Below are positions 23,401 to 38,000 of a DNA stretch of 64,000 bases, piece by piece. The notes below the pieces were generated by a model, which was not told the DNA's origin, ran no database searches, and saw only the letters and a program-made list of their open reading frames with translations. The stretch covers positions 93,249 to 157,248 of the forward strand of contig JAECUM010001170.1 in NCBI GenBank assembly GCA_016617855.1. The letters run 5' to 3'. The position numbers were made by a program, and so were the translations under genes. The first letter of the stretch is position 1, and each line of letters starts with the position of its first letter. This DNA comes from Megalonaias nervosa. Lineage: Eukaryota; Mollusca; Bivalvia; Unionida; Unionidae.

Positions 23401-26400
23401 CAATCTTTTTGACAGGCATTTTATCTAGTGCAAACTTGCAATAGTCCCTGCCATTTGGGTCTCAGTCCTGAAAGTGTGATGACCTTAACACAGGAAAGGA
23501 AGAATAGTCTGATTTATAATGCAGCATGTCTTGAAAATAAAATTAGTTTGGCCCTCTCTGCATACTACCTAGTTCATGACAAGAAACTATTCAGATAACA
23601 TTACAGACCGGCAAAAGTATAGTGATTCCTCAGAGAAATAAAAATCTCTGCAAGCCAAGCAGAAAGGTAAAAACTAAAAAGCTGGGAGAGTTAGAAGAAC
23701 TCTGGCTATAATTAGGATATTCAAAACTGTTTCAAGGTACAGTGGTCATCTATTTCAATCTCATGTTCTTGAGCATGGGTAAAAATACGTCGGTTCAAGT
23801 TCCAACTTTAAATTTTGCCATCAGCTTGAGAAATCATACCTAGTGATCAGTATGTACTATTAAAAATTATTACAATTTTTTTTTTCTTGTCTCCAGAAAA
23901 TTGGAGGATCCAGACATTTGGATTACCGATGTAGCTTAAAAAGGCATGATGAAAATAAGCTGCTATAACTCAAACATTTGGATCACAACTTTGCCAAAAA
24001 TGCAGAAATTTGTATGCACAAGTTATAAAAATACTGAATTTGTCCTTAGAATATTCCTACAATGATAAGGTATTTTAAAAAACAAGTAGAATAATAATGT
24101 TTAATAGTAATACTTTAAGTTCTAAAATCTATAAACATTCACTTTTCGAGATTAAGACCTACCATTTTTGAGATCCAGGAAAAATGTACCCCCATTCTGT
24201 CCTGACACCTCAAACTGATAGACAGCACCTACACATCTGACCAAGGACTCAGACAATACTGACTTTATGGCAATTAGGAGTTCTCTCGGGTCAGACAAGG
24301 GCTGGAGTGCAATGTCCGCACTCCCCACAGCTCCAACCCCTGAGGGCTGGGGATCTTCTGAAATAGTCCTCACACTGGCTGGTTGGGGTACATGAATGCC
24401 TGAAAAAAAAGCAAGCATTGCATAAGATGTAAGTTTTAACTAAAAGAGATACTATGTTCAGGCTGGAAAAGAAACATATATATACAAAGGGTATAGCACA
24501 CATATAGAAATAATTAAAGAATCTATATAGTGACACAAAATAATTCCAGGCTATAACAAATAGAACACAAAATGATGAAGTGAAACAGAATTCACTTTAA
24601 GCTGGTTGATTTTGGACACCAGAGAATCAAGCACAATTTAATATCATCACTGGATACTGCAGGGAGTCGGGACAGTTTCCAATGCCTACCTCTCCAGTTC
24701 TCCATTCTTTGTAGTTTTCATGGGGTATTCTTTTGGGTGGGACCTGAATTGGTCACATCTTAGACAAATATTAACTTACCTTGGATATAAGCAGCATAGC
24801 TATTTGGAACATTCTGTACAGGAGCAGCTGCTGGTGGTGGTGTTGAAAATCACTTAATTCAGACTCTGGGAAGATGGTCTTCATCCCGTTACACATTACA
24901 TTTGGGTGCAGCCATGCCAGATCCAAAATGCACAATTCTGTCCAAAGGACCGCAAATTGGCTTTAACAGAAATTTCAACAGTTGATTTCTTCCCCACTGG
25001 AGTTTATTATGCTCCATTCTTGCAGTCCTGAACATTGTAACTTTCAACTTTTATTTTTTAAGTCAAACAATTATTTTGCTTGCTTGTGCATGGGATCGCC
25101 CAAGTACAGACCTCGGGATCAGCTCAGGTCAGAAGAATATTAAAATAAGGGGTACAGTCTTGAATCAACCAGCTCTAAAGTAGGGAATATACTGGAATCA
25201 CCCCAGTACAGACCTTGGGGTCACCCTGGGTTACTAGATGGGAAACAGCCTAGCTCTTAAGAAGGGATTATACTGGGATAACCCCAGTATAGACATTGGG
25301 ATTATCCCAGATCATTAGAATGGGAGCAGCACAGCTCTTAATTAGGGATTATACAGGGATCACCCAGGTCTACTGACCTTGGGTGATTCCAGTAAAATCC
25401 TTACTTAAGAGCTGGGAGCAGTCCAGCTCTAAAGTAGGGAATATACTGGGATCAACCCAGAAGAGAATGGGAGCAGCCCAGCTCTTAAAAAGAGATTTTA
25501 CTGGAATCACCCAAGGTCTGTGGAATATTAGAATAAGGGGTAGAGTAAGGCAGGGATCAACCCACCTAATACCAATTTCTGTTTCTCCATGTGAGTTACC
25601 CCCCCCCCAACATAATTACTTAATTACATAATAGTCATAATTTTAATCATTCAAATTCAAGAAAGTGCTGACTGAAATCTGTAGCCTCCTTTTTGGAGAG
25701 TAGAGAGCCCAACCCAGTTACTTTAAATAGCAGGTCATCACATATCTTAAATAGTAACCACATGATATGATGTAGTGCTCATTCACCTCAATGCCTGCCA
25801 TTTCTAATGAGGTTTTTCCTGAAGGTGGCACTACAAAAAGCAGCTCAAAATGACTGAGGTTTACTTTTAGGCTTCAAAACACACTTCCATGTGGATGAAT
25901 GCACATGCATCCAAAACATACTTGTGTGTGAACTGGATGGAGGTGTCCAGTAGAGCTTCCATGAGAACTGGGGTAGAGGCATTCAAAAGCACTGACATAA
26001 GGTAAAGGGTTAAGACATTTGTGTCAGTAATTATATGTTCCAGTTGTGTGCTTCTGTGTATATCTATATTGTGTGTTTAACATTTGCCTATGATTGAAGA
26101 TTGTAGGAGTCATATACAACAACATATTATGTACCCATCTTTTATCCATGACTGCAGATTATACTTTAAGATAAGGATCATTTGTAAACAATATATTTAC
26201 TTGACTCTGAGTTCTGGGCCTGATTTTCCCCTTGGAAATTCTATAGTCTACCTGATTTTTGTCAGGCTATTTGCTAAAATTTAAGTAAATAGACCTGACC
26301 TTGTTTATGAATTTGGTGGAAATTTCCATTGGAAATGATCTGGGTCTGAGGCATTTTGTCATAAGTCAGGTGAAGAAGAAGTAAACAATTATTCATTCCT

Positions 26401-28148
26401 ATTTGAATACCAGTCTTTGTGAAATCACTTTAGTTGTGGATTATATCATGGTGATACATCACGACTTTTGGCACATCAGCTCATTCAAAGCTATTAATAT
26501 ATCAGCACATTCATGATTGAAATTCATTCAGAAAAGAACTGGAATTTTTAGGATTATTTGGGATTTAATTGACACTACTGTAAATTCCTTCTAAATTTTC
26601 ATTGTATAGCTTAGAGAATTAAATTTGTTTGTTGAATTTTACTAAACTTGTTGGTTTTGCTTCTTTCTGTTACTTAGTTTATGATCATAGAGTCATAACA
26701 GTGCTCATTAAAGTTCCAAGAACAAGGAACCTAGTCCTAATGGTTCAACGAAGAGCTGCAGTTGTAAAGAAACTTAATATCAGCTGTAAATTATCATTAT
26801 TGATCAAACAAGTTACTGAATAGGTAATAGTTTTCTTTTAGTTAATACCTGTTCTAATGTCATTATTTAGTGTTGACTTTTGCATTAACTTATCAAACAT
26901 AAAAACAATGGTTGTCAATGGCTTTGGGGGAGGGGAGCAGGGGAAGCAAGTTTTTCAGCAAGGTTGGAACTGTGGTACCACATCTCTATTCATAGCTAAA
27001 GTGCTTAAATACCTGTAACCCTAACCTCAGTAGAGCAGAATTCTGATCAAGAGGTATTGGATAAAATCCCTTGAGTAAGGCACTTAGCCTTAAATGTTGC
27101 TGTGGATATTGAAGTATAGTGTGCGAAATTGCTGCAAGTCTGCCAGTTCGATGCCAGTTAATTTCAAGGCAGACTGGTGTACACGAAAAAATAGTCGATC
27201 CATCTGACCAGTTAGACATTTTGATATATAAACAAAATTTAATTGACAAATTGTATACTGTATCATATTAAAAGAAATAATAGAAACCAAGTGAAAAATA
27301 AATAACGGCTAATTGTTACTGATGATCAAATCTAGAGCATAGAAATCCAATCTGCTGGGTGAGATGACAAGGGAAATAACTTGCAGATAATCTGTGTAAA
27401 ATAGATGCTAGTAACTCCAGTTACAAACTCTACTTCATCTATATGATGTGTGATGACACATACAACTTCTAATTCCCAAAGTCAACATGGGAAAGTATTT
27501 GGATGATTCAAAGCCACCAGAGGTTTAAACACAACAAACAGCCAAGGATAAAAGAGCTATTCAAAGGGAAAATGAAACTATCGAATGAAAACAATGCTCT
27601 AAAAATAGTTGGATTACTGAATTCCCCTGGATTATCAATAATCCCCTCCAAAGTAAAATCTAATGCAAACCATGTAGATCAATATATTTTAAAAAATCAT
27701 CTCAAAAACCATAATCAGCATTATACTGTTGAAACTCATTTTTCTACAGACCTTATTTCATAGGCAGCTGTACATTGGATACCACAGCCTCATTTCTGAA
27801 GCCTGGTCCTAGTTCTAATGCTGTCATTGGTAACAAGTCAATGAATGAGGATTCTGATTTTCATTCTGACTTTGATTCAGACTGGTCATCAACTGAAGCA
27901 TTGGATTCTGATGCCCTGCCTATAGATAAGGTATGTAAAGATCTGGATCATCTAGACATTTGACAGTATTGTCCTAATCAATAAACAGTGGCTATAATAT
28001 GATGCCCTGCCTCTAGGTAAGGTATGGATAAATCTGGATTATCTAGACACTTGACAGCAGTGTCATAAACAATAAACGGTGGCCATATTATGGAGAATTT
28101 AATATAATATAAAAATTTACATATGATCAGATCATATATATATATATA

Positions 28149-28216
<68 letters not shown>

Positions 28217-29057
28217 CATATATATATATTTCTGTTTTTCTTTATTTTTCCAGTTTTGATTCCACTGATGAACTTAATTAGGGCTGATATTCATGTCTAT
28301 TAGTTTTTACAATCAAGTCAGTCACTTCATTTCGTCTTCTTGTATGATGAAACATAGGACCAGTTGGTTATGGACAGGACCAGTAGCATTTGTAGGTTTG
28401 GGCTTGCAGGATTTTTGGGCCACTTTTACACACTGTTAATGTATCAAGGATGCTCCAGAATAAGAAGGCTGGCAAGTGCATAAAATTATTTAAATATAAG
28501 TGGTGATAAAAACCCAAACTTATAGGGGTTGTTTTTTTTGGCTTTGTAAAAATGAAACTGATGGGTGGTGAAGCCTCTAAACCTGAAGACTGCTGATCTC
28601 CCCTTATCCTTATAAAATCCTCTGTGATACTTTAAATTTGGGATTATCAATGAAACAATAAAATAAAAGTGTTATATACAAACAAAACCTGCATCCTAAC
28701 TACTACCTGAGGGTGACGTGAAAGCCTGGAACACCTGCTGTAACACCTGGGTTATCCCAGACCCACCACCAAACATACTATTAGGGTTTGGGCGTTGTAA
28801 GATCTTCAGCTCTGACCTGTAAAAGTAAAATATACCTTTTCTCATTCAAGAACAAATACAGCAGTGCTGCATTACATATTTTGATAATATGGTATTCAAA
28901 TTTATCGGTGTGAGAAAAATTTACACTGCCAGAGTGGCAATAAAAGTGATACCACTACTGTTGCAATATCACCCTTGGAACAACTTTCTTTTTCACATTT
29001 AGGAAATATATCTGCCCTTTGATAAGATGAACTTTCCATATTTAATTCATTAATTTA

Positions 29058-29099
<42 letters not shown>

Positions 29100-32000
29100 G
29101 TATGAACAGATCATAATAAAAATGCTTCTACACTGTACTTTGTGAGTGTGCTGAGAAGCAATGAGGATGTGTTTTAAAAAAAATTCCTAATAGCAAACTC
29201 AAAACATTATGTATATGTTGATTTCAAGTACATGTAATGGCTTATTTACAATAATTTCTCACATGAGTCATCTAATAATGCACATTGTCACTGACTGAAC
29301 TTACCATTTCTATTCAATATAAAGTATCATTTGTTGCCAAAATACCTCATAACCTCTATAACAAATGATGAAAGTTTAAATGTGAAACTCTCAGTTGAAT
29401 ATAATACTAAACTACCAATTTTACCTCTCATAACACTGAAACTTATGTTTGTAAATATCGGGGAAATGGAGTGGTGTCATTATGCTGGTTTTGCCTTTTC
29501 TTATCATTTTTGGCCGCTGATACACGTCACAGCCTCTATCCCTCATGACTTGGCAAGCAAGCTGTATGCTATGTGCAACCTACAGACGATTATCATTAAT
29601 AATCCATGAAAGTGATCCCTCATGAAAGACATATAGAATCTATGTTGGGGTTTGGACCGAGACAAGGAAATCCCAGTCAAGCGGTTACATTATTTGTCTC
29701 CCCACGAGGCTTGACGAGTGGGGAGACATATAATGTAACCCCGCGACTGGGATTTCCTTGTCTTGGTCCAAATCCCAACGTAGATTCTTTTTCTCACCCA
29801 ATATTATCCTTTAATGTAAGAAAGAATACCGTTACTTGTTCAGTATAGTTCACGCGCCAATGTTTACATACGGTGCATTAATACAAATATGTTAATGAGG
29901 ACTGTGGCGTGACGTGTCATCCGAAGTACACAGTTTTTATGCGTGAGTCAAAACAAAATAACAACATTAAACGTTGCATAGTTTTTAGGTATCATCACAT
30001 TTAATATATGGATGTTATATGAAATTAACAATAAATACTTAATATTTATTACAAGAAAATGTTTCATTTTCATTAGTTCCAATTTAGAAAATTAAATTGT
30101 ACATACTGAAACTGTACTCGGCCCACAGCTCTGTTGTAGTGTAAATACATGTAGCATGAGTGTCCGTGCTTGGGTTATTCGCAGGTAATTAGAGAGCAGT
30201 GTCACTATCACTATCTTTAGAGGAGGTGAAACTGTTTGTGACATACTTGTGTTGTAATTAATATTGATTGTAAAAGTACCTCCGTGTATAAAAGACCCTC
30301 CAAATACGGACCCCAGCTGATAACCATGTGCTAAACTTTCAAGTTCACTGATTCGTTGAAAATTTATTTTTCTCTCTTGGAAATATGGCAAGTGTTACAG
30401 TGAAATTTGCTTACGGATTAATGTGTTGACAGATAAATGATTCCTTCTGGCTGGTAAGTGCATTATTTGTCATTAAATATTTTAGGTATATTTTTGATTC
30501 AGCTGGGGCGCAATGGAGATGCTTAGCAAAAATAGAATAAAGCATGTTTGACATAACACATTTCTGGCTGTTACTAGGTTTTCTGTAGTTGTTAACAGCG
30601 TTGGAAGAATATGAAGTGTATAGGTCTATAGGCTATGTGCATAGATCAGTGTTTTCTGTCACAGTGCATTTCGCACAGCATTGAGAATTTTATCCTGTCT
30701 GTAGCACAGTCAATTTTCAGGTCAGCGTCATTAAATGTAGCTAACAGTATATAATTTGTTTCACACGAAGTATTTAAAACTAGTTAGGTAGCTTTAGCTA
30801 CATTTAATGATGCTGACCTGAAAATGTACTGAGTCAGGCTTGCAGATAGGATAAAACTGACTATGCTGTGTGGAACGAACTATCGTAATACCAAAAAGCT
30901 CAACATCGTGTGCGTGTATGTGTCTGTCTCTCTTGAAATGTTTTGTATGGTGTTTTCTCAAAAATGGAGAGTCCTTAAGTTACTATGTTGTTTTGTTATA
31001 TATTTGTTTGTTGTTGTTGTTGTTGTTGTTGTCGTTTGATTTTAGAACAACTACGTCAGGCATAGCAGAAGACAACAAAGGTTTATTTTTTAAAAGTAGT
31101 CCTTAGCGTGTGGACACCTAGACCGAGACAACCGGACTGAGATAACCAGACTGAGATAAGAAAAGTAAGGTTAGCAAAACAGCTAGATTTCTCTGTCGCA
31201 TGGGTGAGAAAAAACCTGAGCAGATTAACCCTACTAAGTACAACCCATGGAATGATTAGCATGCTTTTGAGACTGTATACGGTATCTGCACACATTGTTC
31301 ACTAGGCAGCAATTACTGTATGATTGATACTTCCCAAAGCTTAAGCAGCTTTGAAAATTACTATATATACTCAATTATGCGTCAAATCCAACTGTAAACT
31401 GCAAAGACCTATATATGCTGTTGCATACTATGCCCACAGATCTAGGTCCATGAAGACTGTTAAGAGTAAGCAGTAGAACAAGCAACACAGACCCTGATCT
31501 GCTGGAACAAAATGTGCCAGCAGATGAGGGTTTATGTTGTTTGCAGTTGGACTCAACTTATAAGTGAGTATACATGGTACATGTATTTTTACTAGCTACT
31601 CCTAGCATGCAACACAAGATGTTCAAATATAGAATATAATATGGACTTTATACAATGTAATTTGTTTCTTCTCAATCTGGTAATAATTTTGGATACTGCA
31701 ATATCTGCACATTTTTGAACACTTTATATTAACTGACCTATCGCCACTTGTCAATCACACTGGATCATTTAACCAATCAGCGAGCGTAAATTAGACACAC
31801 CTCTAGGCATTGCTTAAGTCCGCCATTTTCCTCCAACAAGCTGCTTGTAGCAACAATGCACTGATTATGTAAGTATTTACAAATTTTGCAATGATTTGTT
31901 GATTTCTCGATCGATAACAGTGAAAAGAAGTCTTGTAATTCTGACAGTCAATATCCAGATTGTCTAAATGGAGAAATTAGATGTATTCCTTTCCCGAAAC

Positions 32001-35000
32001 ATAGGCAAAACTTTGATGGATGACTTGTCACGTGTACGATCAGCTGAATAAAGACACAACTGATGGCAATTACAATGTGTTTGTTTGCATAAAAGTATGT
32101 CCCATTGATAGCTTGAGAAAAAAGAATTTGAAATTGAAAAATATATATGTAAAAATTAACGTTTCAAGAATATAGGTGGAGAACCCACTAATTTTCGGGC
32201 TTTGATATATATTATTTATTCTTGCATAGGAGGCACTGAACCCAAGGCTGCATTATTTTAAAGTTTGAAAATTTACACTTTAATGTTGGCTTGTCCCAAA
32301 ATTAATGATTTATCATCTCGATCTTTCAGACACTAGAGTGACGCTTTACCTTCTCATTGGGTTGAAGGAGGGACAGAGATACAAAAATGTAATTAGTAAT
32401 AAAGAAATACAAAATAAAGGTTTCAAATAATTATCTTCTGATATATTAAGCATGCATTTACATGTTTACATCAACAGACATCAATGATCAAAATTACATC
32501 TGGCGAACATAGCAGACCTTAAAATTATTATGTACAATAGTATACTTCTAAACAGTAATTATTTATGATTTTGTTATTAATTTTTAATTCATATACTTCC
32601 AAGGCAGCATAAACATAAGTCAGATAAAATTAACAAGGATAACATTATCTGCTAAATACATCAGCATCTTTTGGAGCAAGTTTTCTTTCACATGAATAAG
32701 TTCTTAAATAGCTTTACAACTGATTGTTATTATTTACTGAAATAAAACACTTAGGTTATTAATGTACGAACTTGAACTACATATATAAATATTATCTACT
32801 GCATTATAATTAATGCAACTTTGTAAATACATATTTTTAAGAATAATACAAACCACATTAAATAAACATACCACTTAAACTGAAAAAGATTTCTTTGCCA
32901 AATACTGCATGTTTGTCGGAGGTTAAGTCACGTGATTTGGTAAGTGGAGTGATCTATCGTCTGGCATAAGGTCAATTATCTTTAAAAGTGTTAAAATTAT
33001 TATAAGTAAACAAACAAAAAAACCATTAACCATCATTGTTTCTGGTACCTAAAGTTGGCGACATTTTAATAAGAGGAATTAATCTCTACCAAAAATTGGA
33101 AGACAAAAATACTCCATTCATATCAGGTCAATCTAATACAATTTGCTGAGAGGCCCACAGTGGTTGGCTATTTCCTGTTTTAAATTTTGACTTGTATCAC
33201 AAAATGCATATCAAACTGGGAAGTGTCTTGCATCCAGTGCATGTTCCTTGCTATACTTCATATGCAAACTGTGTACCTGCATATATGTACATTTTAGAAG
33301 ACATTGAAAATATGCAAGGCAACCAAGGTCACAGCTGTTTTGGAAGTCTATATGTCATGACCAGATTATTCCTGCACAGATCATCTGTGTTACATAATGT
33401 AATGATCAGTATTGAGAGATCATCTGTGTTACATAATGTAATGATCTGTATTGAGAGATAATCTGCTACATAATGTAATGATCTGTATTGAGAGGTCATC
33501 TGTTACATGATGCAATCATCTGTATTGAGAGATCATCTGTTACATAATGTAATGATCTGTATTGAGATCATCTGTGTAACATAATGTAATGATCTGTAAT
33601 GAGAGATCATCTGTGTTACATAATGTAATGATCTGCATTGAGAGATCATCTGTTACATGATGCATTGATCTTTATTGAGAGACTATTTGTGATACATAAT
33701 ATAATGATCTGCATTGAGAGATCATCTGTGTTACATAATGTAATGATCTGCATTGAGAGATCATGTGTTACATAACATAATATTCTGTAATGAGAGATCA
33801 TCTGTGTATGTATAAAAGTAATGATCTGTATTGAGAGATCATCTGTGTTACATAATGTAATGATCTGTATTGAGAGATTATCTGTTACAAAATGTAATGA
33901 TCTGTATTGAGAAATCATGTTACATGACACAATGATTTCTATCGAGATCATCTGTTACATAATGTAATGATCTGTATTGAGATCATGTTATATAATGTAA
34001 TGATCTGTATTGAGAGATCATCTGTGTAACATAATGTAATGATCTGTATTGAAAGATCATCTGTGTAACAATGTAATGATCTGCACTGAGAGATCATATA
34101 TTACATGATGCAATGATATTGAGAGATTATTTGTGATACATAATATAATGATCTGTATTGAGAGATCATCTGTTTTCAGAGACCACATTTTGTTGCCAGA
34201 AGGATGTAGGTCTCACATGATGACTTTTGTAATACTTGGTGTCAGTTGAACACATCTGCATTTCATAGTTGTGAAAAATAATCTTTCCAATGTATGATGA
34301 TAGGACAGAAAATTTCAAAAATATGAGATTAAGACTTGCATCATAAATTTGGCAAGGCAAAAATCTTATTCTCCCATCATACCCACAAACATGGAGAATA
34401 TTTCAATAAATACATGTAGTATTCATATGTACTATATATGCAGGCAATAACTTACAGTTCTACACGATCTAGCTTGATTCCCCAGCTCTCAGCAGTCCTA
34501 TTGCAGTCATTCTTGAGAAGAAAAATGCAAAGAAATTTCCACTAGTGAGTCTTCTTCAATTTGAATACATGAAATAGTTGTATGATAAGATATGAACTTA
34601 ATGGATAAAGACATTATGTGACACAGTTGTATGACATGATATGGACTTGATGAAAAAAGACAATAATGCATATACTTGTTTATAAGCTGAATAATTTAGA
34701 ACAAATAAAAGCCTGAAAAGAAGGGAGGTCGACTTATCTACCAGACAAGGTCTAAAACTTGAAAATTTTTATGTTTTGTTATTGACTACTGGTATATATT
34801 GTTATCGTAGATTGCTGAGGACAAGATCACAGGCCTAACCTGAAACCCCCAAGACCTCCTGTACTGAAACCCCATGTGAATATAACCATCCATTTAGATG
34901 GAGTGGTATTCACAAGATTTTCAATGTGGTTGGATTTATGGGTCAACTTATGCATGGGTCATACACTTATTAATGTTTGACCTATTCAATTTGGAGGGGG

Positions 35001-38000
35001 TTGGGGCTGGCTCATACATGAACTGACTTATTCACGAGCATATACAGTTTGTGAAATAGTTGTATGGCATGAAATAAATTCATAGGCTATTCTAGAATCA
35101 GCACGATTACTATAGCTACTCATGTATAAATGCACCACAATCTGTTGTTACATAATGCACAGTAGATCCAGCTCTATGAAGTTTGTTAGGTGTAATCAGT
35201 AGAATAAAAAAACACATAGACCCTATCTTCTAATGCATAATGTGATGGCAGATCAGGGTCTATGCTGTTTGCAGTTGGAACTGACTTGTAAGTGAGTTTA
35301 TATGTCATTCTCATAACTGGTCAAATTGGACGTCTATGGGAATTGCTGGAAAAAATGTCAGACTAGTTTATGATATTGATCCTTACTGGATAAAGAACGT
35401 GAAGCTGAAATATATGAATAAATGTAAAGAACAAGTTTAGAGTGCTTGGGAATATGCCATATCAAACGAGTTCTTTACCTTCACTCAGTACAAACACAAA
35501 TGTGGATTTGTATTTATAACATATACCCCCTTTTTTCACACATGTAATGAGGTAGATTTTGTTCTTAGTTGCATAGTGGTTTCAAAGTTTGCAGGTTAAA
35601 TTTAGCATATGATTTTTATAAGACTTTGGGTTTATTCATCAGTGAACAGAATGAACAGTTCTTTTTAGTGCAGTCCTCCATAGGATTAAGTATATTTCCC
35701 TTGTGGCTTCGACAAGGAAGTTGTTGATTTTACTATCATATCATAGAGCAAGTTTTTTTGTACATATATAAAGTAGATTTACTTGATGGATTGATCATAG
35801 CATCATGACTGCTGATTTAATGAAGTAGTTACCCATCTCATGTGTGATAACAACCAGAATTTATAATGTATTAGAGTTTGAACCTATAGTCACTTTTAAG
35901 AGATCTTATCTGCTCAATGCTAACATTCTGAAAAAACACTTTTGAAAATGTTGAAGTGCACAGTTTTGGTAGTATTGAATTAAGCTAGCTGTGTGTTCTA
36001 TCTGATGGCCTGATGACGTGTCCAGATTAGTTTAACATGGAGAAAATGACAGATGGTCCTGACTTTTTTTGTAACTGGATGGATCAGAAGACCCTAGTGT
36101 ACTGGGGTCATACTACCAAGCAAAGTGGGTGACCAAGTCACTTAAGATTGTAATCTTTGCCTTGTTCTGTTAGGAAAGTGAAAACAACTTAACCCTGCAA
36201 TTTTTTTAGAGGTACAATGAATGACTAGATTTTAAGATGCTCCCTCACCTTAGCCAGGTTAATTCCAGTGTTGTGTTGCATAGCTTCAGGCAAAAAATGT
36301 AGACATTAAGCCATCAAATAGCTGTTGTTGATATCAATTGTGCTGATAAATAAACTCTTGTACATTCACAGGCATGTGTTTTGATAGCTGATTGACCATT
36401 AACCTTTCCTGAGTAAGTTAGCAACTGTCATTGCCTGATTTCAGGAAGTTATCCTTTGATGATAAAAATAAATATACTTGTGTTTTGAAACTTAAACAAT
36501 AACATGTAAATAGCAATATGTGTTTTAAGAATAGAATCAGTGATCTGAATATCTTAACTGCCACATGTGCATTATTTTCTTCATAAAATCAGAAACCATA
36601 AGCGAACCTGTTATGGGGAAATAATGATAGACATCGCTTTGCCTGGGAAGTACCACTTTATCAGTCTATTGTATGTTTTTGTAAAACCATTGGGCAAATA
36701 TATTTAGGAAAATATAAAATCCATTGAAAGCAAAATCTAAATAATATGTTATTGAAGATAAAGCTTTAAAATGCAATGAAATGGATGGGACAATGCTGTG
36801 TTGTAGAATTTGAGAAGTGCAGTAAGGTCAAAGTTGTTTTCTGACTTCACTCATTTGACAAAATATGAGAAAAAATGAAGCAAAGCAAATGCTGTTTAAC
36901 CAGTGCCTCACATTACTACAAGTACATAGATAAATAAAAAAAACCCTTAAATTTGCAATCCTATCAATGTACGGTTGTAATGAAGCTATAAATGTGTGGT
37001 TACATTAAGAAAACCCCTCTTTCTAAAAATAGATGCACCTACATGTTGGCTGTATCGTTTCGGTTGGAAAGATGGGTTATAATTCAAACTAACCTAACAA
37101 TTATTTGCTACAAGTATTAATAATTTACAAACTTAAGACTGAATCAAGAAGAAAAACCAATTTTTCCTAGAAAATTATGTTTCTTCAAGAATAATTAGCT
37201 TAAGAGAACTACTACAGCAAATCCAGCCCCCCAGATACTACTTTTAGCGAACGGGAGCTAAGAGTTGTCTGCCAACCAATGTGGTGGTTGGGCAGAGTGA
37301 TCTCCCCTTATGTATAAGACTTGGCAGCAAAGTCGAAGAATACATCAATTACTACTTCCACTTGTGCCAAGAAGCAAGGCCTCATCATGAGAGACCTCAC
37401 AAAAGCCAGCATCTACGTGGAAGATATACCATTACAAATTGGAGGAGCTTTTCACTTCTAAGCAAAGTATACTCCATCTATGTTTCCAACTTTTTCTCTT
37501 CCTATCATGACAAAGGTCTGCCTTTACAAGTTGCTAGCACTTTGTCTTCATCACACATTTAGGTACTTGTATGGAAGCCTAAGCAATTTCACAAATTTTA
37601 AGAATGCCATTTCTGTCATTTTTAACTTTTAAATAGATTTTCATATTTAGAGTTGTTAACTGCTATTGTTTACAGACAGCCTATTGAGGAATAATTCGTT
37701 ATACAAATACCCAGCAAAGAAGCCCATACAGGCTTTTTATCTGATTGATTCCAGGCTAATAAAGGTTTTTTGAAGTTCTCACAGCAAACATTAACTCTTA
37801 AAGGCTTACAAAGGCCAACACCATCTAACATAAGCTATACATGCTAAATACAGATGAACACAATGAGTAACACATTCTGATCAGTCAAGCTGGACCATGT
37901 GTCCTAAAGATGACTAATTACAAAGTAAGCATTTGTATATAAAGGCCCACACAACCAGCCACATCAATGTACAACTCTTTTTGATGAGTCTCAATACAAA

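Larger units (their letters stand above)
20477..24162 (-). other. STOML1-like intron 9 with tandem repeats and a SINE
   Basis: A 3.7 kb intron. It holds degenerate tandem repeats (22130-22650), a dispersed repeat (22676-22815), a SINE (23160-23403) and otherwise AT-rich sequence without coding signal. Confidence 0.8.
24831..28706 (-). other. STOML1-like intron 7 with repeats and unexplained plus-strand frames
   Basis: A 3.9 kb intron. It contains a GGGATCACCC-type tandem array (25080-25565), one copy of a dispersed repeat (26060-26720), two plus-strand open frames of unknown meaning (27503-27963), a 91 bp tandem duplication (27910-28091) and a TA/CT microsatellite (28139-28230). Confidence 0.8.
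28817..34455 (-). other. STOML1-like intron 6 (5.6 kb) with foldbacks, a MITE and a minisatellite
   Basis: Contains a CT microsatellite (29062-29098), foldbacks at 29635-29788 and 30669-30876, a MITE (31361-31578), a possible promoter-like segment near 31740-31880, and a minisatellite (33378-34173) that starts 283 bases from exon 6. The remainder, 31880-33370, is AT-rich with nothing recognised. Confidence 0.8.

Noticed and set aside
29606..29848. 80-codon plus-strand open frame
   Set aside because: It crosses the palindrome at 29635-29788 and its two halves are complements of one another; no protein-family resemblance.
33192..33951. Open frames of 89 and 101 codons on both strands
   Set aside because: They translate the 37 bp minisatellite; the repeated peptide words come from the repeat unit.
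33378..34173. CRISPR-like array
   Set aside because: Unit length is about 37 bp but there are no unique spacers, the repeats are head to tail, and the genome is animal.
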